Shown piece by piece: positions 49,827-51,072 of a stretch of DNA of 51,072 nucleotides (positions are counted from its first letter, which is position 1; each line of letters begins with the position of its first letter). Location of the stretch: positions 1 through 51,072 of the forward strand of contig CAMPHR010000021.1 of the NCBI GenBank assembly GCA_946886075.1. The letters are read 5' to 3'. Made by a program: the position numbers and the translations under genes. The notes below the pieces were generated by a model, which was not told where the DNA came from, searched no databases, and worked only from the letters and a program-made list of their open reading frames with translations. This stretch comes from an uncultured Novosphingobium sp. (GTDB taxonomy: Bacteria; Pseudomonadota; Alphaproteobacteria; Sphingomonadales; Sphingomonadaceae).

Positions 49827-50399
49827 TTACCGCCCCATCACTGACCCAGCCGTCAGCCCATCAATGGCCGCCCACCCCGAAGCCCCCAAGCCAGCCAGCA
49901 ACCGGCGATGCTCCGCCCGAACACCCCCCAACGCAATGACAGGCACCGCCGCCCTATACGCCAGCGCCGCGAAACCCACTCGCCCCAACGCCCTCCCGCC
50001 CAGATGCGACCGCGTCGCAAAGAGCGGCGAAAGGAAAATAAGGTCCGCCCCAGCTGTCTCGGCTGCCAGCAACTCACGCGCGCTGTGAACAGCCATGCTG
50101 CGAACCATAGGCCGCGCCGCTCGCCCGACCCCGCGCCCGTGCCAGCCATCCGCTCCCCAGGCCGCTGCATGACGCGCCGATCCCGCCAGCAGCATCATGA
50201 GCCTCCGCCGCCGCGCGACCTTCGCCAACCTGCCGTACAAGGCACGCCGCTCACGAAGCCCCGTGCGATAATGCCGGAACAGGATGCCCCCACGCCCCTT
50301 GGGCAAGCGCGCAGCACTTGCCAGCAGGGTCTCGGCAGATACGCGCTCGTCCGTCACCAGCCAGATCGAGGGTAGATTTTTAGCGTAGCGGCCTGTCAT
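49827..50399 (-). CDS. ThiE/TenI-like protein (putative thiamine phosphate synthase)
   Basis: The 190-residue protein resembles thiamine phosphate synthase/TenI TIM-barrel proteins: an opening IWLVTDERV strand, a middle SMAVHSARELLAAETAGADLIFLSPLFAT segment and the C-terminal VPVIALGGVRAEHRRLL loop. It is short for ThiE (about 210 residues) and I could not confirm all phosphate-binding residues, so it may be a TenI-like regulator or a divergent enzyme. Start ATG 50399 lies only 23 bases from the divergent YggS gene. No other thiamine genes or TPP riboswitch are visible nearby. Confidence 0.72.
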   Translation of the reverse strand: MTGRYAKNLPSIWLVTDERVSAETLLASAARLPKGRGGILFRHYRTGLRERRALYGRLAKVARRRRLMMLLAGSARHAAAWGADGWHGRGVGRAARPMVRSMAVHSARELLAAETAGADLIFLSPLFATRSHLGGRALGRVGFAALAYRAAVPVIALGGVRAEHRRLLAGLGASGWAAIDGLTAGSVMGR

Positions 50400-50422
50400 C
50401 GCCCTCGCCTATAGCAGCCCGC

Positions 50423-51072
50423 ATGACGACCGACAGCATCGAAGCCTCCGACCGGCTGACCGCCGTGCGTGACACCATGGGCCGCGCAGCCCGCCTTACA
50501 GGCCGCACCGCCGACGACATCACGCTCATCGCTGTCTCGAAAACGCAAGAGGCCGCCGCCATCCGGCCGCTCATCCATGCAGGTCAGCGCGTCTTCGGCG
50601 AAAATCGCGTGCAGGAAGCACAGGCAAAATGGCCCATGCTGCGGGAGGAGACGCCCGGCCTCTCCCTGCACCTCGTAGGTCAGTTGCAATCCAACAAAGC
50701 TGCTGACGCCGTTGCCCTTTTCGACGCTATCCACTCGCTGGACCGCCCGTCGCTGCTCACCGCGCTCGCCAAGGCCATGGATGCGGCGGACAAGCGCGTC
50801 CCCTGCTTCATCCAGGTCAATATCGGCGCGGAAGATCAAAAGGGCGGTTGCCCGATCGCAGAGACGCCAGCGCTGATCCGGGCGGCGCGCGATGCTCAGA
50901 TTCCAGTGGCGGGCCTCATGTGCGTCCCCCCAGCCGATGTCGAGCCAGCGCCCTATTTCGCGCTATTGGCCAAGATCGCCCGAGAGGAGGGCGTCGATCA
51001 GCTTTCCATGGGCATGTCCGGCGATTTCGAAACGGCGATCATGCTCGGTGCGACCCATGTACGCGTCGGCAC
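50423..51072 (+). CDS. YggS/PROSC-family PLP-binding protein (cut by window end)
   Basis: The reading frame from ATG 50423 is open for 216 codons to the edge of the window, so only the C-terminal end is missing. It matches the YggS family, which holds pyridoxal 5'-phosphate and helps keep vitamin B6 and amino-acid balance. Diagnostic segments are ITLIAVSKTQ (the lysine is the PLP-binding residue, about residue 41), VFGENRVQEAQAKW, LHLVGQLQSNKA and LSMGMSGDFETAI near the edge. TATAGC at 50410-50415 ends seven bases before the ATG and no Shine-Dalgarno sequence is seen, so the mRNA may be leaderless. Confidence 0.9.
   Translation, partial: MTTDSIEASDRLTAVRDTMGRAARLTGRTADDITLIAVSKTQEAAAIRPLIHAGQRVFGENRVQEAQAKWPMLREETPGLSLHLVGQLQSNKAADAVALFDAIHSLDRPSLLTALAKAMDAADKRVPCFIQVNIGAEDQKGGCPIAETPALIRAARDAQIPVAGLMCVPPADVEPAPYFALLAKIAREEGVDQLSMGMSGDFETAIMLGATHVRVG

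Overview
The window is high-GC chromosomal DNA, and its gene content points to an alphaproteobacterium of the Sphingomonadaceae (Sphingobium/Sphingomonas/Novosphingobium type). That assignment is an inference. It rests on the DUF4167, DUF6489 and DUF3576 proteins, the mnmE-mnmG-rsmG-parA-parB operon, the DUF3576-leuS-lptE-holA order, a STAS-fused MlaE permease and REP-type palindromes of the kind common in this group. Three parS-like sites beside parAB suggest the replication origin is not far away. I saw no tRNA, rRNA, CRISPR array, prophage or insertion sequence. The window is mostly core genome and I found no clear multi-gene novel system.

Layout. 1-3.1 kb: a polysaccharide flippase, a CBS-domain protein, a small membrane protein and a hotdog thioesterase. 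3.1-7.4 kb (minus): an RG/Q-rich DUF4167 protein downstream of the tightly overlapping hisS-prfA-prmC operon for translation and its termination. 7.6-10.1 kb: an exported M61 aminopeptidase and inorganic pyrophosphatase, closed by a strong terminator and a REP pair. 10.2-12.4 kb (minus): a MocR-type regulator and an SH3-like lipoprotein. 12.4-14.9 kb: gyrB, without a visible Shine-Dalgarno sequence. 15-17.3 kb (minus): an orphan TadE-TadE-TadG pilus-type cluster. 17.4-23.5 kb: a COG3650-type lipoprotein, a ligase-associated DEXH helicase standing alone, a Cys/Met-metabolism PLP enzyme overlapping a D-2-hydroxyacid dehydrogenase, and a HAD phosphatase. 23.5-27.1 kb: a complete mlaE-mlaF-mlaD-pqiC-like phospholipid transport operon. 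27.2-29.8 kb: pepN. 29.8-35.6 kb (minus): the DUF6489-mnmE-mnmG-rsmG-parA-parB operon.

35.8-37.5 kb: a plus-strand dienelactone hydrolase followed by a quinone oxidoreductase gene broken by one in-frame TAA. 37.5-39.5 kb (minus): rho followed by a TerC-family membrane protein. 39.8-42.8 kb: a two-lobed retropepsin-like protease converging on a class A penicillin-binding protein. 42.9-48.1 kb (minus): a DUF3576 lipoprotein, leuS, lptE, holA and msrB, with a long REP palindrome between leuS and lptE. 48.2-51.1 kb: a putative outer-membrane protein, a small exported protein, palindromic repeats, and a divergent pair of a ThiE-like protein and a YggS-family PLP protein cut by the window end.

Most genes serve information processing (gyrB, rho, holA, hisS, leuS, prfA, prmC, mnmEG, rsmG, parAB) and envelope upkeep (Mla system, LptE, PBP1A, flippase). 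The observations most worth following are the nonsense codon in the quinone oxidoreductase, the parS cluster with two sites inside rsmG, the RG-rich DUF4167 protein beside the release-factor operon, possible leaderless starts at gyrB and yggS, a hairpin over the tadE ribosome-binding site, and several elaborate intergenic palindromes.
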